Origin: Nageia nagi
Lineage: Eukaryota; Pinophyta
Direction: 5' to 3'
Length of the DNA: 64,000 bases
NCBI GenBank assembly: GCA_050084985.1
Contig: JBITNC010000001.1
Location: 168,454,001-168,518,000 of the forward strand
The translations under genes and the position numbers were made by a program. The notes beneath the pieces are model-generated. The model was not told the DNA's origin, ran no database searches, and saw only the letters and a program-made list of their open reading frames with translations. This document shows, piece by piece, positions 50,646 to 62,058 of this stretch (the first letter of the stretch is position 1; each line of letters begins with the position of its first letter).

Positions 50646-51228
50646 GTGCTCAAGGTAGAGAGGCATCTAGTTTGATCGAAAGGTGAAATTTGGCTAAGGC
50701 ATGGAGCCTTAAGGCTAGTATCCAGCTTCAACATGACCAGATGGGCAGGTACATGATTTAAAAAGACAAAATCTTGACTTCCTAAGGCATGCGCTTGACC
50801 AGGGAGACATCAAGATGGGAAAAAATGGAAAATTGACTAAGTTCTGAGAGCAGAAGGCCAAAACTCAATCAATCTGGGCATTTTCAACCCAATGCATGCC
50901 TCAAAAAGACAAAATCTTGTCTTTTTGGGAGATGCACTCAAATTGGGAGAGCTGGAGAGTTGGGTGCACGTTTTGAAAAGACAAAATCTTTTTTTTTTGA
51001 AACATGCACCTAGACTGGGGGGTGTCATGGTTGAGTACATTGAGCAAATTTGACAAGTTGGGACACCAGAAAGGGCAAAATTGGACAAGTTCAGATCTCA
51101 TCATGAGCATGAAGGGTCAAGATAGATGAGTGGGAGAGCCAAAAACACCTGCATGCAAAGAGCATGCATCCTCAAGCTGAGCACATGCTCCAGAAAGACA
51201 AAATCTTGTCTTTTCTTGGCATGCGCTT

Positions 51229-51763
51229 GTCCTTGCAGGGCCCTATACCCCCCATGCCTGGTTTCTAGCAGCCAGGCATGAAAGTTTGAGCATGCACACA
51301 TTTCAAGGCCGACCATCTGGATGACCAAGATGAATTTCTTCTCATGCATGGTCGACTAGGGTTTCTTGGAGACCATATTTGCCTATACATACAAGCCCGA
51401 AGGGCTTATTTTCTCAAACTTAAATCATTCTCTTCTTCATCTTTTGTGCCAGATTTGGAGGAAGAAGACAAAATTTGAATTCTCAATCCGTCACATCACT
51501 TTTGCAAGGCTTGTGCAAGGGGTTGGAAGACAAAACAAGACAACATTGGAGTCTTAGCATCCTTGGGATACCAACGCATCACCTCCGAGGCTTTCGTCAT
51601 CCACTTGAGCACCATGACCACTTCCAAAAGCAGTTCGTCCAAGGACTTTGTAAGAGATCTAGAAATGTTGAGGTAGGATTGCATCATTACAATTTGTGAG
51701 AGGCGAGAACCCTTGCCTCAAGGGGTCAAATTCTCTAAAAACAGGTTTGCCACAATTGGAGAC
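51229..51763. other. Upstream flank of ORF family copy 2
   Basis: No coding call. A CCTATACATACAAG phrase near 51392 followed by AGGGCTTATTTTCTC could be a promoter and transcript start of a retroelement, but I found no second copy to support it. Confidence 0.3.
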
Positions 51764-54700
51764 ACGGACTAGAAAAAGGTAGACCCCATGCACATGAGAG
51801 AGAGGATACATGGTATACAAATCAATGAGCTAGAGCAAGACATTGTATTCTTCTCTGGTCTCTCTAATTGCACCTTCGTCCCATTCATAGCTCCTTTTCC
51901 AGAATTGTGCATAGAAGTCAACCAGCATTGGCAGAAAGGAGAGAGGGTGCTTCGGGAATTCAAAGGGGATGTCATCATGGACTTCAGCCTTGAGGCTATC
52001 AAAAGGGCATTTTAGTGGACAATAGAGGGAAATTTTGAGTATGGTGAAGCGGAGTCACTAACATGTTATTAAGACACTAACAAGGTTGATGCTGCCATCA
52101 GGAATTGGATGCTAGATGAGCATCATGGCCTTAAGAGAAATGCTCTCATCAACGCCCCTCGCTCCAACTTCTACCCCTATGTGGAGTTGATGATTTTGAT
52201 GTTGTCTGGAATCCTTGGAAAAGAAGATGCATCAAAATTTAGAAAGGAATTCTTTGTCTTCATCATGGAGATAGCTAGGGGAAAGAAAAATTCAAGTGGA
52301 GCAAGGTGTTGAGTGACACTATCGCAGATCAATTGTCATCTATGGGTACCACATGAAAATTCTTCCTCAACTCTTACTTGGTGTACTTGTTGCTTCATGG
52401 AAAGTATAGGTCTATGACTCAAGGGGAAGCAACATGGGTTTAGAAAGGAATATATGCCGTTTGGAAATGCTACCCCAAATGGAAAGTTGAGAGAAGATGG
52501 AATAGTTTCTTTATGAAAAATGATGGATGGGAGTATGAGATCTACAAGGAGCTTAAAGGAGATATCATAGTGACGAGGATCTCCAACTTAGCCCAAGATG
52601 CCTTGAGAAAACATGGGGACTTCATCCATCATCAACAATATTCCTACATCCAAGTCTATGGATCAGCCATGAGCCATATCAATTGCCTAGGTATGTGAGT
52701 AACATATTGCTCTTGATGGAGATGATGAGGTAGTTGACCTACTAGCATGAGCATGTATGGCATAAGAAATCAGCCACCTCAAATTTGCCGATCATAGTTG
52801 GGGAATACCAGTGCAGAATTTGGGCGGATGTTGATTCCATGAGAGAGGAGTTGGAGAGATTCAATTTCAAGAAGATGCCCGCCGTAAATCACTATGATCC
52901 CAAGCACAAGATTCACGACTTCTACATGAAAGAGAGGAAGAGATCTTATGAACATAAGCCACCTAAAGAAGAGGAGCCTTTTAGGAACATAAGTAATGAG
53001 ATGGATATGAAGAAGATCCCTGTCAGGATGCACGAAGATGCTCAAAAGCAACAACAGATCATTGAGGCTACTATTAACAAGAGGCTGTCACAATCGAGAG
53101 GGAGAAGACCACAAGAATCCACATCTAGAGTCACCCAGTTCCCCTTAACGATTGAGGAGCTTGTTGGCCAGTACACCTCAATGCATGGCAAGAGTCCGGT
53201 TGAGAATGTAGTAGAACCAGTCATAGACACTATAGATGAGCATGACATGAGAGAGCTAGAACATGTGGCAACTGATAAGATGGTGAGGTGTGTCAAGAAC
53301 AAAGAGAAGGATCCATCACCACCACAAAGACCACCTAGAGGATCGACTTCACGCCCGTCCTAAGTTGTTCCACCATTTGGATTCTCATCCTCTAGCCCCT
53401 TGTATGAACCTGATGACAGTCAAGGAGAAAGACAAGAAGGTGAGCCTGAGAATGAATAGGAAGTGAGCACAACTCCACATGATGATATTCTAGATGCTCA
53501 GGAAGATGATGAGTCCTTGAAAAGTTTGAAGGTAGTCCAAAAGCCTACTTCTTCGGAGCCTTCAACTTCTCAAAAGAAAGAGAAAGGTCCAACTTTTGAA
53601 TCAATACAAAGGAGAGCACAATTGAAGAGGACATCTCGATCTCGGTCGTTAGAGTCATTTGAGGAGAACATGCAAGAAGAAGACAAACCTTTGAAAAGGA
53701 CCAAGAGAAACGTCACCAACATTGAAGAGCCAGTTATTGAAACCCACTACCCATCACCCAATGATGAGTGGGACGATATGGATGAGTGCCGTGATGTTTT
53801 TAACATTGATGTCGGGGAGGAGTTTGGAGTTAGTGAGGTCAATGACCAAGTTGGAGAGAGCTCCACTCATCCAGGTAAGAGTCAGACTTTTGTGCATTTG
53901 ACTGACAACGTAGTTCACATCAAGACCATAATTGTTGACAAGGACAACCCACAACATCTTGGAGATCTTAAGTAGATAAATCAGATTATCAACACAGGTC
54001 CCATTGGCATGGTTGGTAGGAAGCACACAATCATATCCAACACGAAGGCAATTGCCAAGGACGAATTGCTAAAGGAAAAAGAGATAAAGAGCCTCAAGAA
54101 GGAGTTGGTTGCCTAGAGGAGATTGACTAGAGAGATTGAGTCTGCAAGAGTACCCCCACAGGAACTTCGAAGGATAAAGACTCTCAAGGAGGCATGATTA
54201 CTGTGAAGCAAGAAGTGATCAATGAGGTTTTGGCAGTGGTGGTGCAGTTTATTGGTGCTTTGCAAAAGGTCTCATTTGAGGAGCAAAAACTAAAGGATAT
54301 TGTGATTGAAAGAGTTAGCCTCCTTAGAATTTTAGAATCTTGAAAACTCATGATAGTGAGGTTTGAGATGACCCAGAACTAAAGGCCCGAGGATGCCATA
54401 TTTTGTGAAGACTATTGGTTCTCCTTGGGTGTGATACATCAAATAGCTATTCGCTTCCAGGAAGTGAAGAAGGAGGTTACTATAATCAATGACAAGACTA
54501 ACACAAGCCTTGAATAGATGGACTTCTAGGTCAAGTTTATAGAGGAAGATACCACCATCAGGGAGGCGGACCTGGTAGTGACAGAAGTTAGACATCTTCT
54601 GCAAAGTTTGCTCATGAGGGAAGATGTTAACACTTATCAGACCAGAAGTCACCTCAAGCATATGTTGAGAGCTCATGCATGGAAGATTGAGATGCAGAGA

Positions 54701-54841
54701 TTGATTGCTGAAGTTGGATGTTGTGTTGCTTAGAATAGGTCAAAGACTTCGTAGATGTTACACAGATTGGAGCTTAATGCGAAATTCCTAGATGAGGACT
54801 TCGAGGATCTAGTTGCAGCCTTGGGCCCACCCTCGTCATAG
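51764..54841 (+). pseudogene. Unrecognised long ORF family, copy 2
   Basis: Relative of the minus-strand ORF at 31903-36861. The ancestral start appears lost (ACG GAC TAG at 51764 where copy 1 has ATG GAC TCA); the first ATG is 51788. Blocks: APFPELCIEVNQHWQKG; DVIMDFSLEAIKRAF (51970-52015); NAPRSNFYPYVELMILML; KWSKVLSDTI; NSYLVYLLLHGKYRSM; KCYPKWKVERRWNSFF; NDGWEYEIYKEL. A Glu/Lys-rich middle (52785-53363), a Ser/Glu-rich region (53463-53975) and helical C-terminal segments end at about 54841. No polymerase, protease or zinc knuckle is seen. Several stops make it a pseudogene. It is preceded by the hairpin array as copy 1 is preceded by a satellite. Confidence 0.6.
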
Positions 54842-55951
54842 TTGCTATTTTCATTTTATTTTTATTTTCAAGAAAATTGCATTATTTTTGGCAAAATACT
54901 TTATAATAATATTATTTTATTACCAAACTTGTGACGGATGAGGTTTTGCTCCCACAAGTTTGGAAGGGATCTTGTAATGCTTATTATTGGACCATCTTTG
55001 TTTTTATTGTAATTCATAATTAGGGTTAGGGCAACGCTCTTGGTTGCTCGAAAAACTATTTTTACCCCATTTAGGTTCATTTGTAAGGGGGAACAATTTG
55101 AAAGAACTTTGCTTACATCTCAAAATTCTCTAAAATTTGTTAATGTGGTGTATGTGTATGTGATTATTCTTATATGCTCTCACGTTGTAATGACAAATTT
55201 GAATGAATGAATGACAATGTTTTCTAGTTTATTCTATAGCTGCTTTGTGTATGTCACTTGGTGCATCTTGTAAACTCCACGTGGGGTGGACAAGAGAATG
55301 CTTGTATATCTTATGAAGTGGTTGATTGGCATATTGTTTTTGATATTTTTTCATTTGCAATCCTAGGATTGGATACTTTGAAATATCTTGTTGATGTCGC
55401 TCACAGTAGGAACTTCACCTAAATCATCAAAGGTTACCTCCATTCCATCCTATACCATCCTTGCCACAGCTTCACGCTCCTTCCACTAGACCATTCTTGT
55501 TGTTGGCTAGTGGAATGGATTGAGGGTGCGTGGAACCTACGTTGAGACCTAGCAAGTTGACTTCTGAAGACTCTATTCCAAGCCTGTGAGTATGCATGCC
55601 TATAACTCCATCCTAGTACCCACACTCTTTCCATCAATTTTTCATTTTTATTTTACACCTTTTTTGGGCGGCTTTCGCTCCATTTGTTTCCTTTAGCATT
55701 TTCCTGGAACAACATAGTTGAAGCACAAGTGCAAACTTAGAGTCCCTTAAATCCACACGTGATATTCATGTTGGTGGCAGCTTCAAACATCTTAGCCAAT
55801 CTCTGAGTTATCTTCGCCAAGACGTGGAGCTAACCTTTGGAGTGATCAGTCCTTATAGCAGGAAGAAGTAACATCCTTTCACCTAAGGTGTTGGAGTTTT
55901 TCTCACTACTCTAAGGTAGGAAAGAAAAACCACCCAACAGAATCCACCACA
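54842..55951. other. Downstream flank of ORF family copy 2
   Basis: At 54936 GGATGAGGTTTTGCTCCCAC matches the copy 1 flank at 19 of 20 positions. AGGGTTAGGGCAACGC and a GGTTCATTTGTAAGG-like block have looser counterparts there too. The rest of the stretch has no recognised feature. Confidence 0.5.
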
Positions 55952-56830
55952 ATGATTGTGTCTTCATCCATTGGAGATAGCAAGATCTTTGATAACGGGT
56001 ATTGGGAATTATGTTTTTTTCCTAATAGTAGTCCTTTAATGCATAATGTTGGCATTTTTAATGAAGTTTGTGAGAATAGAAGATTTGGAGATCCTAAATT
56101 TGATGAAGAAATTAGTGTTGATGAGGATGCACCTTTGATGAAATCAGAATTGGAAAACATCAAGAGGATGTTAGAAAGAGGTTTTTCCAATAAAATTGGC
56201 ATTGTTGGAGATTTAGAAGATGAAATAAATTCATTTTGTGCATCTACTATTGTAGAGGTGAACGATGATGATGAGATCATAAAGTGCCCTAATTAAGACA
56301 TTGATAAAACAAAAGTTGATGAGAAGATGCAACCATGGAATGATTTTTGGAATGAGCAAAAATTTGTCCTAACTTGTACACAAAATTGGAGAGTATAATG
56401 TTGCTGATTTTGATCGTGTAGATGAAAACAAACCAGAATTACTGTTACATGGAGCTAATCTAGGGCCTAGTAATGAAGATTTTGAAAGAGAGACACTTGA
56501 GTCTCGGGACAGCCATGGAGACAATGCTAACAGGTATGAACTAAATTCTGATTTTGATATGAAGTATAACAACAATTCATTAATTCGGCATAATCTTGAC
56601 ATTCATGTGGATGTTTGGAAGAGAAACTTGTTAGTAACTGTTGAGTTAGATAATAGACCTCCAGATTTTGGAAACACTTGTGAGATATGGGACCTTGGTG
56701 ATGTCATGTCAATGACCAATGCATTGCAGTAGAGTATTGGTTCTTTAAAACCAAATCAGTTGACTGATTTGTAGTCAACAATTAAGGAAGAAATTTTGTT
56801 GTGTAATGAACATGGACATATTAGTAGGTT
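55952..56830 (+). pseudogene. Unrecognised coding remnant, possibly captured
   Basis: Two open stretches in different frames. The first (55952-56296) reads IFDNGYWELCFFPNSSPLMH, then NVGIFNEVCENRRFGDPKFD and ELENIKRMLERGFSNKIGIV. The second (from about 56385) reads ADFDRVDENKPELLLHGANL and later DVWKRNLLVTVELDNRPP. Composition and length are gene-like, and stops are few. It ends where the second LTR-F piece begins. I do not recognise the product. By analogy with the PDS5 fragment behind the other LTR-F copy it could be another captured host segment, but that is a guess. Confidence 0.35.
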
Positions 56831-57196
56831 TTTTTAATAATTAGGAGTGTTTTTTATACTTTGTCATTGTCACATGCATTTGACATATTTTTGGTGTTGT
56901 CACATGCCCTTTGATGTAATGATTTGTGATTTGTACTCCTAAGATCTCTAAATGATGTAAGAACTTCATTTTTGGATAGATCTTGTCGAGTACATACGAA
57001 ACAAGTGGTCACATGACCCCCTTTGGATTTGAATTGAGCTATGGGGTGGGTCAGCCATGATGATGTTTTTATCCCCAAGGAAGTTGGCCATATCATGATG
57101 CTGCGCATTTTCATGTATAAAAAAGAAGAGGATCTCACTATTTGAGGACATGCTTGGAGAACTTCGATCTTCGATCTTTTGAGTTAGGGTGGTGCA
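56826..57196 (+). mobile_element. Partial second copy of LTR-F
   Basis: Matches 46832-47202 in the same orientation, including AATTAGGAGTGTTTTTTATA, TCGAGTACATA, GTCACATGACCCCCTTT-like and TGTATAAAAAAG. The first 90 bp and the last 0.55 kb of the LTR are missing. It may be the broken 3' LTR of the element beginning at 46743, or a separate fragment. Confidence 0.8.
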
Positions 57197-57792
57197 TTTT
57201 CTGATAATGCCTCTTGGGGATGAATGATGGGAAAATATTGCCTTCAATGTAGACTATAATACTATTCTCAGCCAAATATCTCTAGGTAACATTTTCTCTA
57301 AATCCAAATGCAGCTTGAGCAAACTATGATAATGAGATAAAAGTCTTATGTTTCCTTCATGAATAGTTTGGGGTTCATGAAATCATGAGTTTATAGTTTC
57401 TAGTTCCCAAAGGTGGCTAGGAGAAAAGGGATGCCTAGAAATGTAACATTGGAGGAGAGCATGTATAAGAGGTTTCATCTAGAACATATGCATTACAAAT
57501 GTGGCAATGTTTCAAGCAGATTATTTCCATGTATGCATAGATTTTCAGCATTTAGTAGAGCATGGCGGTTTTGTCTTTTTCTTCTCATGCTTTTTATATA
57601 AGACTGGATTTCTTACCCTTAAGTATGACCTACATCCTCAAATTTAGAGGATAAACTATGAACAATTTTATTGAACACATTGTGAATTTATATGGAAGAT
57701 ATCTATGGGTTAACTACAGAGGTTGCTGTTATTATATCAATTATTCCCACATTAGATTAGAGCACATGTCATGCTTTGAATTATATAGAAAC
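57197..57792. other. Spacer without recognised feature
   Basis: No coding or repeat feature that I could support between the LTR-F piece and LTR-D. Confidence 0.45.
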
Positions 57793-58376
57793 TGTAATAT
57801 TCCAATCTATGGCAAGCAAGATTTATAGCAAAATAGTAAAATCCAATTTATCCTTATTACTTCAGACTTAAGAAAGTTTCCAAAATTACCAAATGATGCC
57901 TTAGCTTATGCAAAATATGAAATTAACTCAAATAAATGCCAATTTATTTATAAAAATAGGATGAACCTTGCAATTGCTTAAAATATTGAAATTAGGGAAA
58001 ATTAAATAATGTGTCCAACTCATGCACAAATATTCCAAAATTTAGGCAAATTAATGAGACACAAAAAATATGAGATAAATACCAATTGCCTCAAAATACT
58101 AAGATGAAGCAAGATTGAATCTTCAATGAGCACAAAATTACTCCAAAGGGGTGATGTCTCACCAAGGAGCTAAGAACACCACAATGAAGCTTCCTAAATA
58201 ACACCAAATTGTCTCCTCAAGCCTAATATCTCACTCCTAGGGCAAAGATGGGATTCCAAGATCATTTCTCCAACTTCAAAGCTGAACGAACTAGGTAGAT
58301 CTTCACTTGAACTGCACATGAAGCTCCAGGGCTTTCGATGTAGATCCGGGGCTAATTTTATGATATAGAAGGCATT

Positions 58377-59613
58377 TGTAATGATCCAAAAGGGATCTTA
58401 ACTCAAAAATCAGTAATGATGATCGAAACCAGAGAACTAGGGTTACCAACACTCAGCTATGCATCCACAATACCAACGTTGGCCTCCTAAGGCCCTAAAC
58501 ACACCCCCAAGGTTGATGTCATCCCTCTAAGGGTTCCAATGCCACTACACACCCAATGAATGCTCACAATGATGAATATGTAATTCTATAACACCAACGA
58601 ATGCTACCATATGGAAAACCAACATAAACAAATGCTCCTAACACTATCACATGGACAATTGAGATACAATGATGCTCAACGACGTCATCTACATGGAACA
58701 AACAATACAACACATGAGATCCAATGCCCAATGGCCTGTATTAAGATATAATATGAACAATGATACAAACCCTAGCTCCAAGAGCTGGTTGTTGGCCTCC
58801 AAGGAGCCAACTAGGGCACAATATAATGATATCACAATATTGGAACAGCTGTAGAACCACGGGATAGATACACTCCCTCAGACTCCGAATCCTCTCCATT
58901 GAAGGAGCTCTCCTAGAACCCTGGTGAACCATTGAACGTAGAAGTGAATCCTTGAAATTCCATCGGATGGGCTAGGTGCTCCACCTAAGCCGTAGGCGAT
59001 CAAGATCCCACTACCCAATTGCCCTCTAGACGCTCTGTCTAGGAATGGTATGCTTAGCGCCGCTAAGACTTGTGCTCAAAGGTCTGTAGTAGAAGTGTAT
59101 AATAATCAATAGCTGTCCAATACTGAAGCTCCAATGTCTATTTATACCTTGCTCGTGTTCGAAGCTCACCTAGAAGTCATCACAGGCTCATCTAATCCAA
59201 TGTTGGGTATTTGGGGGGTCCAATTCACTTAAGTGCCAACGTGGGGTCATAATCATCTGATATGCCAACGTGGGGTCCCCAACACCTAGAATGCCAACGT
59301 GGGGGCCCTAGAGCTCTAATAAGCCAGCATGGAGGTATGGGGCCCTTCCCAGTGTGGTGCTAGCATGCTGGTAGCCATCCAACTCACAAGTGCATAAACA
59401 TACCTTAGGATTCCCACAATCCAGGATCTCCAATACAAAACATATTTAATCCACTACTCAAGAGGGAGACATCCCACATGGGGCTCACAGTGGGGTCCAC
59501 ATGACCCATTAAACTCCTATCCCGAGTTACACAATGTAAATGCAAATAACATAAATAGTTATAGTATAAGATGACCCAATGGGTCTCATCAAAAATACAA
59601 AAGGGATGTTACA
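58377..59613 (-). mobile_element. Solo LTR-A copy 3 (1237 bp)
   Basis: Starts TGTAATGATCC and ends AAGGGATGTTACA, flanked by a perfect GCATT duplication (58372-58376, 59614-59618). Inserted into LTR-D. Confidence 0.95.
59139..59335 (-). promoter_or_regulatory. ACGT-core array and TATA box of LTR-A copy 3
   Basis: GCCAACGTGGGG words have ACGT cores at 59239, 59268 and 59297, 29 bp apart, plus degenerate members at about 59200 and 59327. TATTTATACC at 59139-59148 is the minus-strand TATA box (GGTATAAATA). Confidence 0.65.
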
Positions 59614-60847
59614 GCATTAGGGCCTAATTCCACCTTGAAGGGTTATGTCCACAAGATGGTGACTCTCTTGAAGCTCTTTTTCCTCAAGAGGGAAGAGGAA
59701 CAACTAATCCAGTTGTGCGCTTCGAAAAGGGGGTTTGTTTGATAAAAGATAGATGATCCCAAATGTTGTGCCCTTCTCCCTTTTATAGCGAGCTTAGAGC
59801 AATTACAAATCTTCTTTGGTTAGCCGACCCAACCTAGTAACGTAACATAAAATTACTCCTAGAAATTACATTATTATAATGTAACCAACCAAGACATCCT
59901 AAATCTAATAAATCATTCCTACATATCCCTAGAAGAGGGTGTTCTATCTTGGAGTGCTCAATTACCCATTTTCCCACCCAATTTGGAAAATCCATCATCA
60001 TTGGAATTAAATACATTAAAATACTCAAAAGCAACAATAATTCCTTCTAGAGGAAGGACGTCCCACTTTAAGTGGCGAAATTACAAAATTACAACAAATT
60101 AAATTAGTAGGACCCATGCTTGCATATCTTCCTCGTTTCTTGATGAAACCATGTCATGTGACCTATCAAAATGTTTGGCATGAAATGCTCTATCTAATTC
60201 AAGTGGCGAATCGACAATCCAAGGCTTGTGATGAGGTTTATTACAAAATATCTTCCTAGGAAATGTGCATCCCATTCAAGAGAACTCAAAAATGGAATGC
60301 CTAATTTTTGGAATATTACAATTCCACCCCTCCAAAAATTACTTGTCCTCATGCACTGACAACACAATCTCGATATCACCAAGTGGAAACCAATTGAGAC
60401 GTACTAGTTTGGCTTCAAAGAAAATCCACCATGCTTTTGTTGTGCTACTCTAACTGAATATCCATTGTTACAAGATGGTGCTTTCTTCTCCTTAGTATCC
60501 CTGATGTCAAGAGTAAACAAGGATCTAAAGGATCTCTTCATGCTAAGGTAAGATTCAAAACCTTTAGGCCAACCAAGGTTGCCAAAGGACAACATTGCAA
60601 AAAGGGAGAATGAACACTGCCTCAAAAACACTCTCCAAAACTTCTCCCCTATTTCCTCAAGGTTACCAAAACACCTTTCCTTGCCCATACTGAACTGAAG
60701 TAGCACTGTTTGTTGGTTAATCAGGTCTGATCTGTTGCATAGCAGGTCCAATTTAGCAAAACTCCCATATGTATCTAAACTCAAACCCTCTTCACCCCTT
60801 ATGGCTATGCAATATAGGAACTTTTCCATGCCATAAATGAAATCTAC

Positions 60848-62058
60848 TGTGACATCCCCCTTTTGAAATGTAATGGGACACACAGGGTCACTTGTAAAAT
60901 AGGAGTGTAGAAGTACTTTCATATTCATTTGTTGTAAACTCAGGATAGGATTTATGGGCCGTGTGGGCCCCATTGTGAGCCCCAAAGTGGGACGTTCCCT
61001 CCCGAGTGATAGATTAGGCCTTTTTACTTGTACAGAGATCCCGAATTGTGGGAGTCCCGATATCATGATAGCACTAATGACTTGGATGGACTCCAGCAGG
61101 CTAACGTTATGTTGGGAGGATCCCACACCCCCACGTTGGCAATTGAGCTCATCATGACCCCCACGTTAGTACACTTGGTCATTTTGGACCCCATGTCAGC
61201 CTTAAAGGGGCTTTATGATCTCAACGTTGGCATCTTGGGCCTTTATGACCCCATGTTGGCATCTGTGACCAAGCTGAACCCAACGTTGGAACATAAGGTG
61301 GATTATGGTGATTTTAAGGAGCTTCGAACAAAGGAAGATTATAAAAGGCATTGAGGGCCTCATTTGCAAGGAACTTGATTATTATTATTATTTTATATCT
61401 CTTCTTGAACGGACTGGTGGTCAGGAGTCTTAGTGGGCTTAAGCATTCATCCTAGGCGGGTGTTGTCTAGAGGGTAGGCAGGTAGTGGGACCCTGACTAT
61501 CTAGGCTGGGTAGGTTATCCAGCACATCGGGTGGTATCCGAGGGCATGCATCTACCTTCAGTGGTTCACCAGGCTTCGAGGAGGGCCCCTTCGGTGGGGA
61601 GGAGTCGGAGATCTGAGGGTGCGGGTCTAATCCCGTGGTTCGTGGTTGCAGTCAGGAATTCTACGCATGTGGCACATTTGTTGGCTCCATTGAGGCCAAC
61701 GCTCAGCTCTGGGAGCTCTGGATTGTACACTGTAATATCATATTTGTAATACAATTCCAATTGTGCTGGATCTCAATCATTTCTGTGTATTGTCTATCTG
61801 GATTTTGCTTATTTATGTTGGTTTTCTAGTTATATGTTGTAATTAATGCAAAATGTGTAAATAAATAGCAAATTGTGCTAAACGTAGGGTTTGTAGGTGA
61901 GTAGGAAGCCCTTGAGGGCTGACATCAGCCTGCCAGAGGGTTTGAATGCTTCAAGGGGCCAACGTAGGGCTAGGATGTATGCCGTTGGAGGTTTTGTGTC
62001 CCCTAAATTGCTGCTAATCCCTGTATTTGTTTAGAAGTGCCTGGTAGGGGACGTTACA
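60848..62058 (+). mobile_element. Solo LTR-A copy 4 (1211 bp)
   Basis: Starts TGTGACATCC and ends GGGGACGTTACA, flanked by a perfect TCTAC duplication (60843-60847, 62059-62063). Taking it out with one target copy restores the minus-strand reading frame of the LTR-D ORF (codons for Lys-Val-Asp-Phe), so that ORF was continuous there at insertion. Confidence 0.95.
61131..61348 (+). promoter_or_regulatory. ACGT-core array and TATA box of LTR-A copy 4
   Basis: Words like CCACGTTGGC begin at 61131, 61161, 61191, 61222, 61251 and 61281, a nearly exact 30-bp step. The TATA box TTATAAAAGG is at 61339. Thirty bases is close to three helical turns, so the cores would face the same side of the DNA. Confidence 0.7.

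Larger units (their letters stand above)
48971..51228. repeat. Hairpin-core tandem array, eight units
   Basis: Each unit has AAAAGACA, a short AAATCT loop and TGTCTTTT, enclosed by GCATGCCTC on the left and GGCATGCGCT on the right, so both inner and outer arms can pair. Units: 48971-49016, 49085-49131, 49199-49244, 49311-49358, 50751-50799, 50892-50940, 50964-51010 and 51181-51228. Spacing is 112-114 bp in the first four. The LTR-A at 49359-50645 inserted at the edge of unit 4. Inner and outer arms are kept in most units although the sequence between units varies. Confidence 0.85.
57793..60320 (-). mobile_element. 3' LTR of a minus-strand element (LTR-D), with nested LTR-A
   Basis: Starts TGTAATATTCC and ends TTTTGGAATATTACA, so the termini are perfect inverted repeats. 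About 1.29 kb remains after removing the LTR-A insert. A minus-strand TATA-like GCTATAAAAGGG lies near 59790. The minus-strand TTTTTGGAGGGGTGGAAT at 60321-60338 is a good polypurine tract. The 5' LTR is not in the window. Confidence 0.8.

Noticed and set aside
49010-51349. Numerous 60-90 aa ORFs across the hairpin array and LTR-A copy 2
   Set aside because: They are translations of tandem repeats and LTR sequence on both strands, without conserved motifs.
60404-61126. Single 240-aa ORF with an ATG at 61126
   Set aside because: Its first 93 codons lie in the solo LTR-A. Only the part below 60848 belongs to the LTR-D ORF.
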